A stretch of 64,000 nucleotides of DNA. Origin: Sesamum alatum. Its lineage: Eukaryota > Streptophyta > Magnoliopsida > Lamiales > Pedaliaceae. Below the pieces are notes generated by a model, which had not been told where the DNA came from, did no database searches, and saw only the letters and a program-made list of their open reading frames with translations. Of the stretch, positions 1 to 11,151 are shown piece by piece. The stretch is taken from NCBI GenBank assembly GCA_034509735.1, contig JACGWO010000010.1, positions 4,774,001 to 4,838,000 on the forward strand, given 5' to 3'. The position numbers and the translations under genes were made by a program. Positions within the stretch are counted from its first letter, which is position 1; every line of letters starts with the position of its first letter.

Positions 1-1494
1 AAAATAACTTATTAAGGGGAGACCACAAACATCATCAAACACAAAGTCCAATATAAGTTGCTCACAGCGTAAATATTTTCATGCTAGTGAAGAGTTCTTT
101 TTCAATGTGATGAAAGTGTGAGCTCATTTTGTCAACGTGAAGTGTCTTTAAGAGTCTCTTTCACATGCTATAATGTACTGATACTATTTCATCTACAGTT
201 GAAGTATGCTATCTCTGTTAGTATGTTGGTCGGATTTCAGTCTTGAAGTGAGAATGTGAACATAATTCTTACAAATGTGAGGGGCACAGAGTGAGGGAGA
301 TCAGGAAGGTAACAAATGCTTATAAATTGGTGAAATAGCCCATGAGTAGTAAGTTATTTTTCCACGAGGAACTCATGACTAGCAATTAATTACTTCTATA
401 AATTGCTAACAGTTGAGATGATTTTTGTGGTCATGGTCATTGACAATCGCATTTTTAGTAATAGGGAAAGTTTCAACCTTTGATATCTCAGAGTGTTAAA
501 AATAGTATTAAGATCCCTTGATTTTTTTTGCCGCAGCTTTCATCTTTTCGATAGGGGTAACTGTTTCTCAAAACTGAAAATGCAGCAAACTTCCATCCCT
601 TTACTGTCGATCTTCTCCATGTTCTTTCTTCTATTCTTCTACTCTTCTACAACAATAGTCCTATCTCCGTCCATGGGTGGCCAAATAGTAAATTGAGGAA
701 GAGGATTAGTAATTGAAGTGGATGATTTTTTTGTAAAAATTCAATAAAACCAACAACCACCAAGAAGTTGTGGAAGTATACCGCAATTTAAGCAAATATC
801 TGCCACAGTTTGTCATTTCATATGAGGTTTACAATTCAGTTCGCTTTTCCGTTAACACGCAACTCCAACCTTAAGTGAAAAAACCCCATCACGTGTCACT
901 ACAACTTTTCACACTTGTCAAGTAGTGATTAGGGAAGGTTATACACAAATTCGACTAAGTGTTCTACCTCATAGGAATCCTTTCCACTGATTAATAAAAT
1001 TTCTTCTCATTCAAAAAGAAGATAGAAACACAATGCAATTTGCACAAATATGGGTGATAACCGCCGCTTGCTCATCCAATATGATTTTTACAGGGAAGAA
1101 AGAAATAAATCAAGTTTTCGGACAGTTGAAGCACACACACATTTGTCCAGGCGCGCACACACACATGTACTCTCACATGTTCGAAGGAACGTAAAACTCT
1201 ACATACATAGACGAATCCTCACACCTAAACAGCACTGAGACCTTTCTTCTAACATATAAAGTGGGTTTAGAAGTCGTCAGCACCCATCTACTTCCTATGG
1301 CTGTCAGGTGTACACAAGTCATAAATATGCAACATGCAGAAATCAGGATTTATCACTGATTACTCTAACTACCATGTAATGCTACTACAGGTTGAGTAAG
1401 TAACACTAGTATACATATTATAGGGTGGACCAGAAGAACAGCAAACAGGAAACAGTAACTATGTGAATGCAGGAAAGGTATAGCATCCAAGTAC
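1..1494. other. Probable terminal intron or downstream region of the RINGv gene
   Basis: The RINGv coding exon on the minus strand ends at a splice donor at 1494-1493 (AAG followed by GTACTT), so this stretch should be intron or contain later exons. I searched it for the hydrophobic C-terminal exon usual for this family and did not find one, so that exon may lie left of coordinate 1. A plus-strand reading frame at 581-696 encodes 38 residues with a hydrophobic core. It follows a pyrimidine tract and CAG at 526-536 but has no recognisable homology, and I do not call it a gene. Nothing else is recognisable. Confidence 0.4.
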
Positions 1495-2385
1495 CTTTCC
1501 AACATGAGGAGCAAGGAGCCAAGCAAGAGTAACAGTCAGCAGGCCTGTAGCAAGCAGAATTCCAGTACCCTCTACAGCCCATTTAGTAGCAGTATTTTCA
1601 ACTGGGGCAACTTCTTCCATGACTGTGTTAGAAGTTGAAGGTTGTTCACTGACCACCTGGGACACAGTGACAGAATTGTTGTTATGTGGGTTAAACCACA
1701 ACGAAATTTCACTCAACCTTTGCCTCCGAATTGCAGCAACAGCATCAGGATCTACACCAAAATTTGTTTGGGGTGGTGCAGGATTAGGTTCGCCATTAAC
1801 GATTCTTTCTCTTAATGCTTCATACTCTTTCAAAGATCCTAATACCTTTTTGAAGTCCGCAGATCTTATGTTTTTTGCAACGGATCCGCAAATTTCGCAG
1901 ATGGTTGATCCATGGTTGATAAACCACTTAAGTGCGCAACCATAATGTGCTAAAGCAAGGTCATTTTTGCAAGCACATCCAAGCTCAAATAGCCTGTCTT
2001 GGTTGTCATCAAAACCTAATTCTACATCAGCAGTACAAACAAAAACCTCTCCTGATGGGCTAATAAATTCAACCAACTCAGATTCTTTCAAATCACTTCT
2101 ACAGTGGGAATTATTTTCAATATTTCCTAAAGCAACTTTCAAATTAGACTTCAGCTCCTCATTGCCATTACTGAGATTGCATGGTGGTGGAGAAATACCC
2201 AAGAATCCCAGTGCAATATTTCCCCTTCTATCAGGTTCAACACATTGACAAACTCGACAAGTTGGCAATCCTGCCTCCCTGTCTATGCTATGACGTGAGC
2301 CATCATCCCTTGGTTCCCCATTTGCAGTTGGCAAGCAAAATTCCGCCCCGACTGCACTAGTTTGATTCGATCTTTCTTTCTCCAT
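1495..2385 (-). CDS. RING-CH (RINGv) zinc-finger membrane protein, probable E3 ubiquitin ligase, main exon (3' end missing)
   Basis: The 297 codons start at ATG 2385. The RING-CH (C4HC3) finger is visible: CRVC at residues 43-46, and much later CAC, seven residues, H, two residues, C, then CEIC. The region between the first and second cysteine pairs is over 100 residues, far longer than in MARCH proteins. It includes the block EFISPSGEVFVC, an arrangement I recall from a plant RINGv subfamily. Near the exon end is one hydrophobic helix (ATGLLTVTLAWLLAP), suggesting membrane anchoring. Family knowledge: RING-CH proteins recruit E2 enzymes and ubiquitinate membrane-associated targets. The frame reads to a phase-0 donor, AAG|GTACTT at 1495/1494. 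Read through, it stops soon after, which is best explained as intron. At least one more exon, probably with further membrane helices, is missing. Confidence 0.85.
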
Positions 2386-4760
2386 CGCTGAGTACAAGGT
2401 TGCCCCTATACAACACGTACTGTACTGCTGTCAATAACAGTATTATCTTTCAATCAACTATATCCATGGCGAACTCTTCCATATACATCAATGAGATGGC
2501 AAGCACAAAATCCTCCAAACAAAGTTTATACCCAATCCTCAGAAAATAAGCATATCAGATATCTGGCCACATCCTCTAGTTTGCTTCTGAAGAATGATAC
2601 CTAGTTATGCACTATGGAAATAATAGGCAGTTCCTAGACCACAAATACTTCTGAACTCACTGGCCATGCACGTTGAAGAGAAACAAGATCCCTAATACAT
2701 CGCAGAAGAAAAAGGAGTTACATGGATGCAATTTAAGAATTAAGTCAAAATGGTCGGCTCTTGGCATACAAAATACATCCATATCACAAAATATCTAAAT
2801 TTTCAGTTTTCCTAGAAAATCACACATAGCAGCTCTACTTATTCACCCCTACACAGCCTCCTAAAAGGAAGGAGGGTAAAAAAAAAAGATGACATTGCAG
2901 TATTAAGGTGAATTAGAATATGTAGACTAATAGTGCAAAGAAAGTGAGAAGACGTCAAAAAGATAGTAAGCCACACTTGCAATTTTTGTTTAATATTTGC
3001 TTTTCCCCAATATATTGGGTTAAAAGTAATACTTTTTCTGTATATGCAACAGTTTTCATGTTTAGACTCATAGTTGATAAATGCGCATGGCGCAAAGGTC
3101 CCCTGGAGCCATGCAACCTTTTTAAAGCACGGCGCATACTTACGTAGATAAATTATATATTCATACATCAACATCTTTTAACATCAATAATGCACAAACA
3201 ATTAAATATAAACACTAGAAATTATTTTAACTCATCGAATGTTAAAAGAAATATGTAAAACAACCAGTTTTAGGGAAAAGAAGAGTTTAAAACATGCAAC
3301 CCATTAAGCAATTCCTACATAATCATTATAAAAACGAACAAACATAAAATATCTATCACTACTAAAGGGTTTCACTTCTTTCTTTTTGTTTTTCTTTTCC
3401 ATTTTTGTGAGTATTTTTAGGAAAAAAATTAAGTTACAGGCTGCACTTGTTGAAGCCCAGCCTAAAAAAGGCTGGGCTGGAAATAGGCGTTAAGGCGCCT
3501 TTTCCTTTTTCTAAAAATGCCACTGGGCTTGCGCCATGGCGCACCATTTACAACTATAGTTAGACTCCAGGCATTATTTCATTCTGGTTGAATTGGATTG
3601 ATAAGGCAAATATATAATGTGCATGTGATCTTTTAGCCACAAGTTGACCAGTAGAGGTTAGAGGAAAGAGCTTTTTCCCATGATCTTTAGAAGTTACACA
3701 TGTTTTCCAAAGGACAAAGGTCCCTAGCAGCTTCAGCCGGCAAGCTTTAGCAGATGTATTGCATGCTCGGTTTTATATTCTTCATATTGGGGTCGCCTGG
3801 TCGTGTTTTATACCTCTGTCTGACTATCAATAAATGTATTCCTTATCAATACTCTCCATACATTTCACAAGTGCTCATCAGATGCTTTAAGTGAGGACGG
3901 TTCCAATCTAAATTATGTGACCATAGCCGATGAACCGTGGTCCCGGGAACCATCAAAGTTCACACTTGGTTGAGTTAAGACCTCATCCTCATTATTTAAA
4001 GAAGCGAGTTGCTTCTAACTTTTAACAGAATACTACCCAACTGAATCCTATTTCTTTTCTGCACCAAGAAATATGCAGATTAGAGACTTTCAATTCGACT
4101 TAGAAACAAACAGATCATAATTAAAACTCTTCGTTAATTCATACACAAACTACAAAACATATGCCATCTGATGTTCCTGCTAAACGATTTCTATGCATTT
4201 TAACTGGCCACAGTAATATTATCCTAACAAAAGATTAAAATTGTTATACAGAACTGCCACATAAAAAGATTAACAACAACAACAACAACCACTCATCTCC
4301 GCGAATTGAACTTCTACAGTAAGATAAAAGGAAACAGCAGCAGACTTGACAGGAGTGCAATAAAAAAGAGAAAAACAAGCAAACAATTGCAACAACAAAT
4401 CAAATCCAAAACAAACAAAGTAAACCGCTAAGAAATTCAAAAGCATTAAAGTGTATATTTAGCAGCAGGAAAAATTCTATCTATCAGGAAGCACAATTTA
4501 TGATGAATTTCAACAAATAAAGCTAAGCTTCTTACCAAACCAAGGCGAAAAAGATACCGAATATATGAATTGAAATGGAATGAGAAACCAAACCTCAAAT
4601 AATTAGTAAAGCAAATTGTGTGCAAATGGTATTGGTGGGTGGCCAAGCAAGCGCTCTCTCTCTCTCTCTCCCTCCTCTCTCTCTCTCTCTCCTCTCTCTT
4701 CCCTCACTTCTCTCTCTTCTCTCATAACTTCCAGTGTGCACTGATGGGAAAGGAATAATA
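2386..4760 (-). other. 5'UTR exon and long leader intron of the RINGv gene
   Basis: Reading the minus strand, a GA-rich leader (the CT repeat at 4657-4735 on the plus strand) is followed by a strong donor, TTTG|GTAAGAAG, at 4536/4535. A matching acceptor, TTGTACTCAG, ends at 2388, two bases before the start codon. That gives a leader intron of about 2.15 kb. GA-rich leaders and first introns in the 5'UTR are common in plant housekeeping genes. The transcript start near 4760 is a guess. The intron holds no coding sequence I recognise; it has a short hairpin at 3454-3478 and GCGC-rich scraps at 3080-3140 and 3480-3550. Confidence 0.5.
3454..3478. repeat. Perfect 9-bp hairpin in the leader intron
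   Basis: AGCCCAGCC and GGCTGGGCT flank a 7-base A-rich loop. The neighbouring sequence up to 3550 is GC-rich with CATGGCGCA-type palindromes, perhaps the remains of a short interspersed repeat. No TSD was found. Confidence 0.35.
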
Positions 4761-5430
4761 TATTTTATATGCCTTTTTAGAGGCGTCCTCACTCTACCTG
4801 TGATTCTTACATCCACATCCTTTAACTTTTGTCAATTGCCATTTAGACCCCAACTATTTAGGTTTTTCACATATACTTCCTATATTAATTATCAATAGTA
4901 ATTATTACTAATTATTTCATTGTCCTCAAGAAAACTTAAGTCAAAATCCATCTACTTGTTGAAACCATTTCTAATTTTATTTTATTTTTTTAAAAATTGA
5001 AATTTTCTTGTGGAGAATGTTGTATTCTATTTAGGTCAGATTAAGTAACTAAAAGATAGATTGGGTTTGATTGGCAAGTTGGATATATGAGTATGCACAG
5101 TTCAATTTAATGTGCGAATCGCATCGAAATCCAATTTTTGATCCGTATTGAATACTAAATAAAAACTTCAATTCGGTATTTGTTACGATTCTTTTCGAAA
5201 ATTTGATATTCAATTCGATTTTGATTTTGGATACTGACTAATCGTACTGAAGTGAATATCGATCTTTTTAAAATATATATAAAATAAAGATTTTCTTTTT
5301 AAAAAAAATAAAAAGTTAAAAGTGTTAGACATGTTTAACATGTTAAAACATGTCTAACATTTTTAGTTTTATCATATATAATATGTTGGATTTGACATTG
5401 GAATCAAATTGTAATGATGTAAAATATTTA
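4761..5430. other. Upstream region of the RINGv gene, AT-rich
   Basis: No gene is seen. The nearest bases should contain the RINGv promoter, but I cannot pick a convincing TATA box. A near-perfect inverted repeat (GTGTTAGACATGTTT and AAACATGTCTAACAT) lies at about 5322-5360. Phrases such as AATTCGGTATTT at 5100-5250 recur as rough inverted matches at 6400-6500, so the foldback element at 5431-6216 may sit inside an older decayed DNA transposon. Confidence 0.3.
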
Positions 5431-6216
5431 GGTTAAATACAGTTACCACCCTTAAAGTATCCATCCTACATTAATTATCCTCCTAAAGTATTAAAACCTT
5501 CAAAAAGCCTCCTGATCTTCTAACATCTTTAATTTTGAAGTTCAAAAAATTCATTTTACCCTTACTAAAAATTGATTTATGAAACAAAATTAAAGAAAAT
5601 TTTAAAATACCAAAACCACTCCTTTTTTAAGTTTTTTCTAATTCTATTTTTGCTTTTTAATTGAGCTCCTTTTATTTTTGTAATTCTAAAATATTTGGAA
5701 CTCATTTTATTTTAGTTTCACTTATTTGTCAAACCAAGTTCAAAATAAATTTATACATTCATATAATTACCATATTTATATAATTATCATGTTTATATAA
5801 ATATATATTAACTGTATATTTTCTTTTTAGCTCATGATCAGCTCTTTTGATTTTGTTAATTATATATTTGTTTAAGTAAATATATAAATATATATGTATG
5901 AATTTATTTTTAATTTGGTTTGACAAATAAATTAAAGAAACTAAAATAAAATAAACTCCAAATATTTTAGGATTACGAAAATAAAAAGAGCTGATGAATA
6001 AGTGAAACTAGAATTAAACAAAAGCTTCACAAAAGAGCGATTTTGGTATTTTAAAAATTCCTTTAATTTTTTTTTTCGAAAAAACAATTTTCAGTAAGGG
6101 TGAAATTGACCTTTTGAACTTAAAAATAAAAGGAGTTCGAAGGTCAGGAAATTTTAATACTTTAGGGGTAGTTGATGTGGGGTAAATACTTTTGGGGTGG
6201 TAAGTGTATTTAACCC
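5431..6216. mobile_element. 786-bp foldback (MULE-like MITE) element with 9-bp TSD
   Basis: The ends are inverted copies: GGTTAAATACAGTTACCACC at the left and, reverse-complemented, GGGTTAAATACACTTACCACC at the right. Similarity continues inward for over 300 bases per arm, leaving an AT-rich centre near 5765-5895. Both sides are flanked by the identical 9-bp sequence AAATATTTA (5422-5430 and 6217-6225). A 9-bp TSD with long terminal inverted repeats is characteristic of Mutator-like MITEs. There is no coding capacity. A transcript would fold into a long double-stranded hairpin, a plausible small-RNA source. Confidence 0.85.
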
Positions 6217-6670
6217 AAATATTTATAAGAAATGATTTGTTGAAATTAGAATGGTATCTCGTATTTGCTTTCATGTGTTGAAATTATAAATGATTTATTT
6301 GTTTTTGTAAGTTTTTACCTCTACGTGTTTTTGACGGATAAATTTGAAATTTTGACGTTATAGGTTTTTTTTTTTTTTTTAAATTTTTTTGATTATTTTG
6401 ATTTTCAATTGAACCAATCGGAATTTTTTCGATAATTTATCAGCCTAAACCGATAAATTCAATTTGGCATACCGAAATTTTCGATTTGGTTCGATATGGT
6501 ATTATGAGACGAAACATATATTTCTTCATATATCATGGGATGGAAATAACCCGGACCCGGCTTGGCACTAGTCTTGATGCATGTATTGAGTTATGATCTT
6601 ATTAAAAAAAAATGTATTGAGTTATGATGTTTTCAACCCAAACCCACCAAAACATCGTCAATTTAGTATT
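6217..6670. other. AT-rich intergenic stretch
   Basis: No gene or structured feature is seen except a poly-T run near 6366 and the degenerate repeat phrases noted for 4761-5430. Confidence 0.4.
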
Positions 6671-7458
6671 TGATGTATATCGGGGTCCAGCAGTACGACA
6701 AAATATTGAGGGATCCTCTTGAAAATCCCAAAATTGTAGGGGAGACTAACCTGCAGAGAAGGGTTAGCACTCCAATGTTTAAGTCAGTAATGTTCGACTT
6801 AAATAAAATAAAGAAAAACTTGAAGAATGTGAGAATAATGGTAAAGTGATTTGTTGTGTGACGATATGCTGAAAAATAGAGAGAATTTCGTGTGCAAAGA
6901 GAATGAAAAATAGAGTAGATGTTACTTGAGAGTTGCCAAAATGCAAGATGTTAAGTTGTCCCAAATGACTGCACAATGTGCTGCTTTTATAGCCAGTGTT
7001 GAACCCGATTTTTGAGGAGTTTTGTTGAGTGTCATATACCATTAGAAATCCTAAAGAGTTGGCTTCTTATTCCAACAAACCACGCACGAATCTGAATTGA
7101 ATTGGTGAAGATATATTTTTAAGTTGATCTTGCCATATATGCCAGATTTTTTGGGAAGGCAGTTACTAGCTGAGAAACATTCAGATTTTGGCCAATCTAC
7201 TGAGAATCTGGATGAGATTTTTTAGTATGATGTGGCCCTAGGTGTTGGCTATCTGTATGACATGAAATCTGAGCTGTTTGATGACTAGGCTTGCTGTACG
7301 AGCCTTTTTCATGGGCTTGCCAGATTAGTATTTACAGTTGGGCTTGGTGCATAAGAAATCTTACTGTTTGGGCTTGGTGGCCCTGGCCTGCTGGGCTGCC
7401 CGGCCTAGAGGCCTATTCCTAGCTCTCGGACTGGCCTGGTGGACTTAAGGGGGCATCA
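6671..7458 (-). mobile_element. Solo LTR of a gypsy-like retrotransposon (minus)
   Basis: The 788-bp segment is bounded by the short inverted ends TGATG and CATCA. Five-base flanks are GTATT and ATATT (4 of 5 match). Read on the minus strand it has a TATA box (TATAAAAG, plus coordinates 6984-6991) and, further on, the phrase CTTAAACATTGGAGTGCTAAC that recurs in other LTRs of this window. No primer-binding site or internal coding region adjoins it, so it is best explained as a solo LTR left by recombination. Confidence 0.7.
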
Positions 7459-8204
7459 ATATTCTTTATATGTTTTATTTATTTTATATACTTTATATGA
7501 TGTATAAATTTATACACATATGAAAATAATATGTATATATTTCATTTATATGTATATGTAATGCATAAAAAGTAATATTTTTATAAATTAAAATAATAAT
7601 ATCAAATACTTTTTAATTTTAATGTATATAAAAGCAACATATATTTTAAAAGTTTTAATTTTTTAAAGTTAAAAACATGCGCATATAAATTTTTGAAAAA
7701 GAACATATATGTATTTCAATAATATTAGGGGTTGTTTACTTTAGTCAATAAGGGTGGATTGAGGGCCCAATTCCTATGAGGGTTTAATATACATGCAATT
7801 TTTTGAGTATGCCATATTGATAGTTGGCAGCTAGCTATTTAAAATCTACTTAATTTTATTTTTTAAAATTGCAGGGGTCGTCGTCGTGGCCTTGGCCGTG
7901 CTGCACCTGCAGAGCACCGTGCCCTTCTCACCTAGATGTCATTGTGGATTTAAGTTTTCATTGTTAAATTTTCTTCTCATTCTCAAGTAAATTTTGAAGT
8001 ACAATCTATATTCTTCTGCGATTGTGGATTTAAGTTTCCATTGTTAATGTTATGAATTCTTCGTAACTCAAGTAGAAGATATCATGCTTGCCCAAGTCAT
8101 AGAGTAAGTTTTGTAAATTTTCTAGCTTATTATTATATTGTAATGTATTTGGATGTTGAGGTGATTTTTTTTTTTTTTTGCTTAAAAAAAATGGATACTG
8201 GATT
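7459..8204. other. AT-rich spacer between two opposed LTRs, with one exon-like GC island
   Basis: Mostly AT-rich and non-coding. At 7875-7936 a GC-rich patch follows a splice-acceptor-like TTGCAG and can be read as a short Gly/Arg-rich tail (GRRRGLGRAAPAEHRALLT) ending in TAG. A 25-base phrase, ATTGTGGATTTAAGTTTTCATTGTT, occurs twice (about 7942 and 8020). It may be the last exon of a decayed gene; I cannot identify it. Confidence 0.3.
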
Positions 8205-9002
8205 CTTCAAATGGTGGAGCCCAAGGCTAGGAGTAGGCCTCTGGGCTAGGCAGCCCAGCAGGCTAGGGCCATCAAGCCAAAAATATTAAGGTTTTTATAC
8301 ATAAGCTCAGTTTTTATGCACTAACCTGGTAGGCCTACGGAAAAGGCCCGTACAGCAAGCCTAGTCATCAAACAGCTCGGATTCCACATCACACAGCTGA
8401 CCAACACATGGAGCCACATCATACTGAAAAATCTCATTCAAATTCCCAGTAGATTGGCCAGAATTCGGGTCTTCCTCAGCAAGTAACTGCTTTTCCGGAA
8501 AATATGGCAGATGTGGCAGGGTCAGCTTAAACGGCTATATATTCACCAATTCAACTCCGATTCATGTGTGGTTGTTGGGTTGAGAAGCTAAATCCTCAGC
8601 GTTTCTAATGGTACGACACTCAACCTAACTCCTCCAAAATTGGGTCCAATACCAGCTATAAAAAGAACACACCGTGCAATCATTTGGGACATCCGACATC
8701 TTACAAACTTACGTCTTGCATTTTGACAACTTACAAGTAACATTTACCCTATTTTTGCACTCTTTACGCATGAGTTTATCTCTATTTTTCAGCATATTCT
8801 TACACAAATCATCACACCTCACATCACTTTACCATTATTCTGACATTCTTCAAGTTTTTCTTTCTTTTATTCAAGTCGAACATTACTGACTTAAGCATCG
8901 GAGTGCTAACTCCTCTCTACAGCTTAGTCTCCCCTACAATCTTGGGACTTTCGTGAAGATCCCTCAACATTTTGTGGTGTTGCTGGACCCTGGTACGCAT
9001 CA
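8205..9002 (+). mobile_element. Solo LTR of the same family as 6671-7458, opposite orientation
   Basis: This is an inverted, diverged copy of the LTR at 6671-7458. Shared landmarks are the GGCAGCCCAGCAGGC block near 8250, TATAAAAA at 8657-8664, CTTAAGCATCGGAGTGCTAAC near 8891 and the CATCA end at 8998-9002. The first tens of bases are diverged, so the left end is approximate. The opposed orientation means the two cannot be the LTRs of one element. Confidence 0.65.
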
Positions 9003-9739
9003 TGTGGGATAATAAAATGTGTGAGAGATAAAAAATGTCCCTGGACTATTGAGAAAATAAACAATTCGAAAGATGAAGTCAGAATGTACAAGACCAATGA
9101 ATAAGAATTTGAACAAGACATGAGAAAAGGATGAAGAAATTAAAGAAATTGATTGCAAGTTACACAATTAAGCTAAAATTTATGTATGTGATCTTGTCAA
9201 TCTTGACTATTTTGATATGCATTATGGTTATAGGATAGATTTAGTTTGCGTAGTTTGGCTCTTTGGATGTATGTAGCTTAAATTATGGCTAGTAATCATA
9301 ATCCAACAAAATCAGTTTGCAATCTATTTGTTAATCAGCTTGAATTATTAGTCCAACATGTTTGCATTTTTTTTATGCAGATGGTATACACAATTTTAAA
9401 CCAAAATTTGCATCAAAAGATGACCAAAACTCTACACCAAAACCTACAACAAAAGATGATAAAAAATCTGAACCAAAATCTACACCAAAGTAATGCAAAA
9501 ATCTGCAAAGATCATAAAAGTATGAACACAATACTACCATAATCTAAACACAACGTAAAACCAACATTCGATAATTGAACACAACATAATCACTAAAAAT
9601 TGTCAATAAAACCAACATAAACATTACCAGCATTACGAATTGTCATCACAGTATTGTCAAGTATTTCTGCTACTAAAGCTTCCAACACCACCTTGCTCAT
9701 CAACCCTTGAAGAATTTCTTGCTGTTGATTTGATATACA
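9003..9739. other. Intergenic stretch with a Lys/Pro-rich tandem patch
   Basis: No gene is recognised. At about 9403-9492 a short imperfect repeat of the type AAACCTACAACAAAAGATGA can be read as a Lys/Pro/Asp-rich peptide ending in TAA. It may be the tail of a decayed gene. Confidence 0.3.
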
Positions 9740-10395
9740 TGACCTCAAGTTGGACAATGAATGAAATTTATTCCTCCTCTCACAATCATAGGAGTGATGA
9801 TAGTTGATGTTGATTCACTGATTGATCTGCACAATGGAAATGCATTAACAAATCCCATGTAATATAAAGTGCTCATTAGATTAATATCTTTAACGAGGCA
9901 ATCCTAATTGACCTTGATGGATTTGTTTGCCTCTTTTTCTAAGGTCTTTTGACCTGAAATACACATAGAATTCAAGAGTTATAAATGTGTCAAAACATAG
10001 TTATAGATGTAAACACATAAACATAGACAAATTAATAGTTACTAGTAGTTTCTGTTTAGGGTCCCTGTTTGCAACATTTGATATATATATACCTGAGTGC
10101 TGAATTGGTTGGTGAATGTGGCTCTCGCTCCCTCTTGTCTCCAGAGGTGCAGTTTGTCTTGCATTAACAAAGTCTGTACCTGCTTTAGAGTATGTTTTCT
10201 TCCTTATTTTGGTTTTGCATGTAGTTGAATTATGATTGGTGCCACCACATGATTTGTATTCGTTTGTTCCTTTTTTACACCTTCCCTAAAAGGATTAGAC
10301 CTTGGAACAGGGGGTTCATTAGGCTCTCTCCTCCTCAGCCTCTAAGGCTTGCCAATCTTCTCTTTGTACAATGGTGGTAGACAAGGATCATTTAT
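9740..10395 (-). pseudogene. MULE transposase remnant, C-terminal part (left of the copia insertion)
   Basis: Minus-strand frames read INDPCLPPLYKEKIGKP, an in-frame stop, then LRRREPNEPP. After a frame change comes SCGGTNHNSTTCK, a damaged zinc knuckle. This order (W..P, then PP.YK...GKP, then an RRRE stretch, then a CCHC knuckle) is the usual C-terminus of plant Mutator-like transposases after the SWIM finger. Splice-like borders further left (a donor near 10090, short blocks ending near 9740) suggest the 3' exons are also present. The gene continues on the far side of the copia element, at 29670-30035. Confidence 0.7.
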
Positions 10396-11151
10396 TGTTG
10401 GGTGGAGGGCCACCAGTGGATTTACGAAAAATCCTATCTTACTATTACAAAACCGAATAGAACTTAGCTACAAATTACAGATTTAATACCAAATAAAAAA
10501 CTGTAAAGTAACCTATCAATATCTAAAAGGCTCAGGGAGCCAAGATCCGGGAACTCACGGCCACGGGCAAGGCCGGCTCCCACCACCGGTTACTCAAACC
10601 ACCACAAAGGTCCACGGTCCACAAAGGACTATCACACAGACACAAAGGAGGATACCACAGAAGGTAAACCTCTCGGGAAAAGTCACAACAGACCGAAAGA
10701 GAGATCGGAGAAGGAGATAGGAGGGAATGGAATGTTCTCACTTGTGTTCGCTTGTCGTATACAAAGGATAGACAAACCTTTTATATGACAAGGGCATGAG
10801 ATAGCACAGGCGGAGGTTGGCGGTGAGGGGGAGAACCAAAGCCATCGGAAACATGAGAGAGAAGGGGGAGAAATCAAAGAGACTGACCTTTGAGAGTGAG
10901 AGAGAGAAACCAGAGAGAAGGCGGCGGCGGAAACCCTAGGTGACAAGAGGAAGAAGACCAAATGAATTAAGCCTTAGGTTAAGACTTAATAAGTCGGACG
11001 AAGTGGGCCGAGATGGGCTGGGCTAAGACAAAGGGTTGCAGACGGATCAGAGTGGACTGGGCCAGTAAGTAGTGGTGTGGGTCGTCCAAGGTGGTGGGGG
11101 ATGTGGGCCGTGAGTAGGCCTATCCGAATGGGTCATGGGCCAAAACCAACA
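10396..11151 (-). repeat. Copia 3' LTR
   Basis: 756 bp, from TGTTGGGTGG to CCAAAACCAACA in plus orientation; nearly identical to 28914-29669. The purine-rich GGTAGAGTT (minus) adjoining 11152 may belong to the polypurine tract. Reading frames inside it on the minus strand are duplicated in the other LTR and are not genes. Confidence 0.93.

Noticed and set aside
581..696. Small secreted-peptide-like frame with hydrophobic N-terminus
   Set aside because: Only 38 codons, inside the probable RINGv intron region, with no recognisable mature peptide motif; kept as a note only.
4595..4816. Arg/Glu-rich frame over the CT repeat
   Set aside because: Low-complexity translation of the GA-rich leader of the RINGv gene.
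6671..9002. The two similar LTRs as ends of one LTR retrotransposon
   Set aside because: They are in opposite orientation with no primer site or coding between them.
10532..10961. Minus-strand frames of 69 and 92 codons, repeated at 29051-29480
   Set aside because: Present twice only because they lie in the two copia LTRs; no protein likeness.
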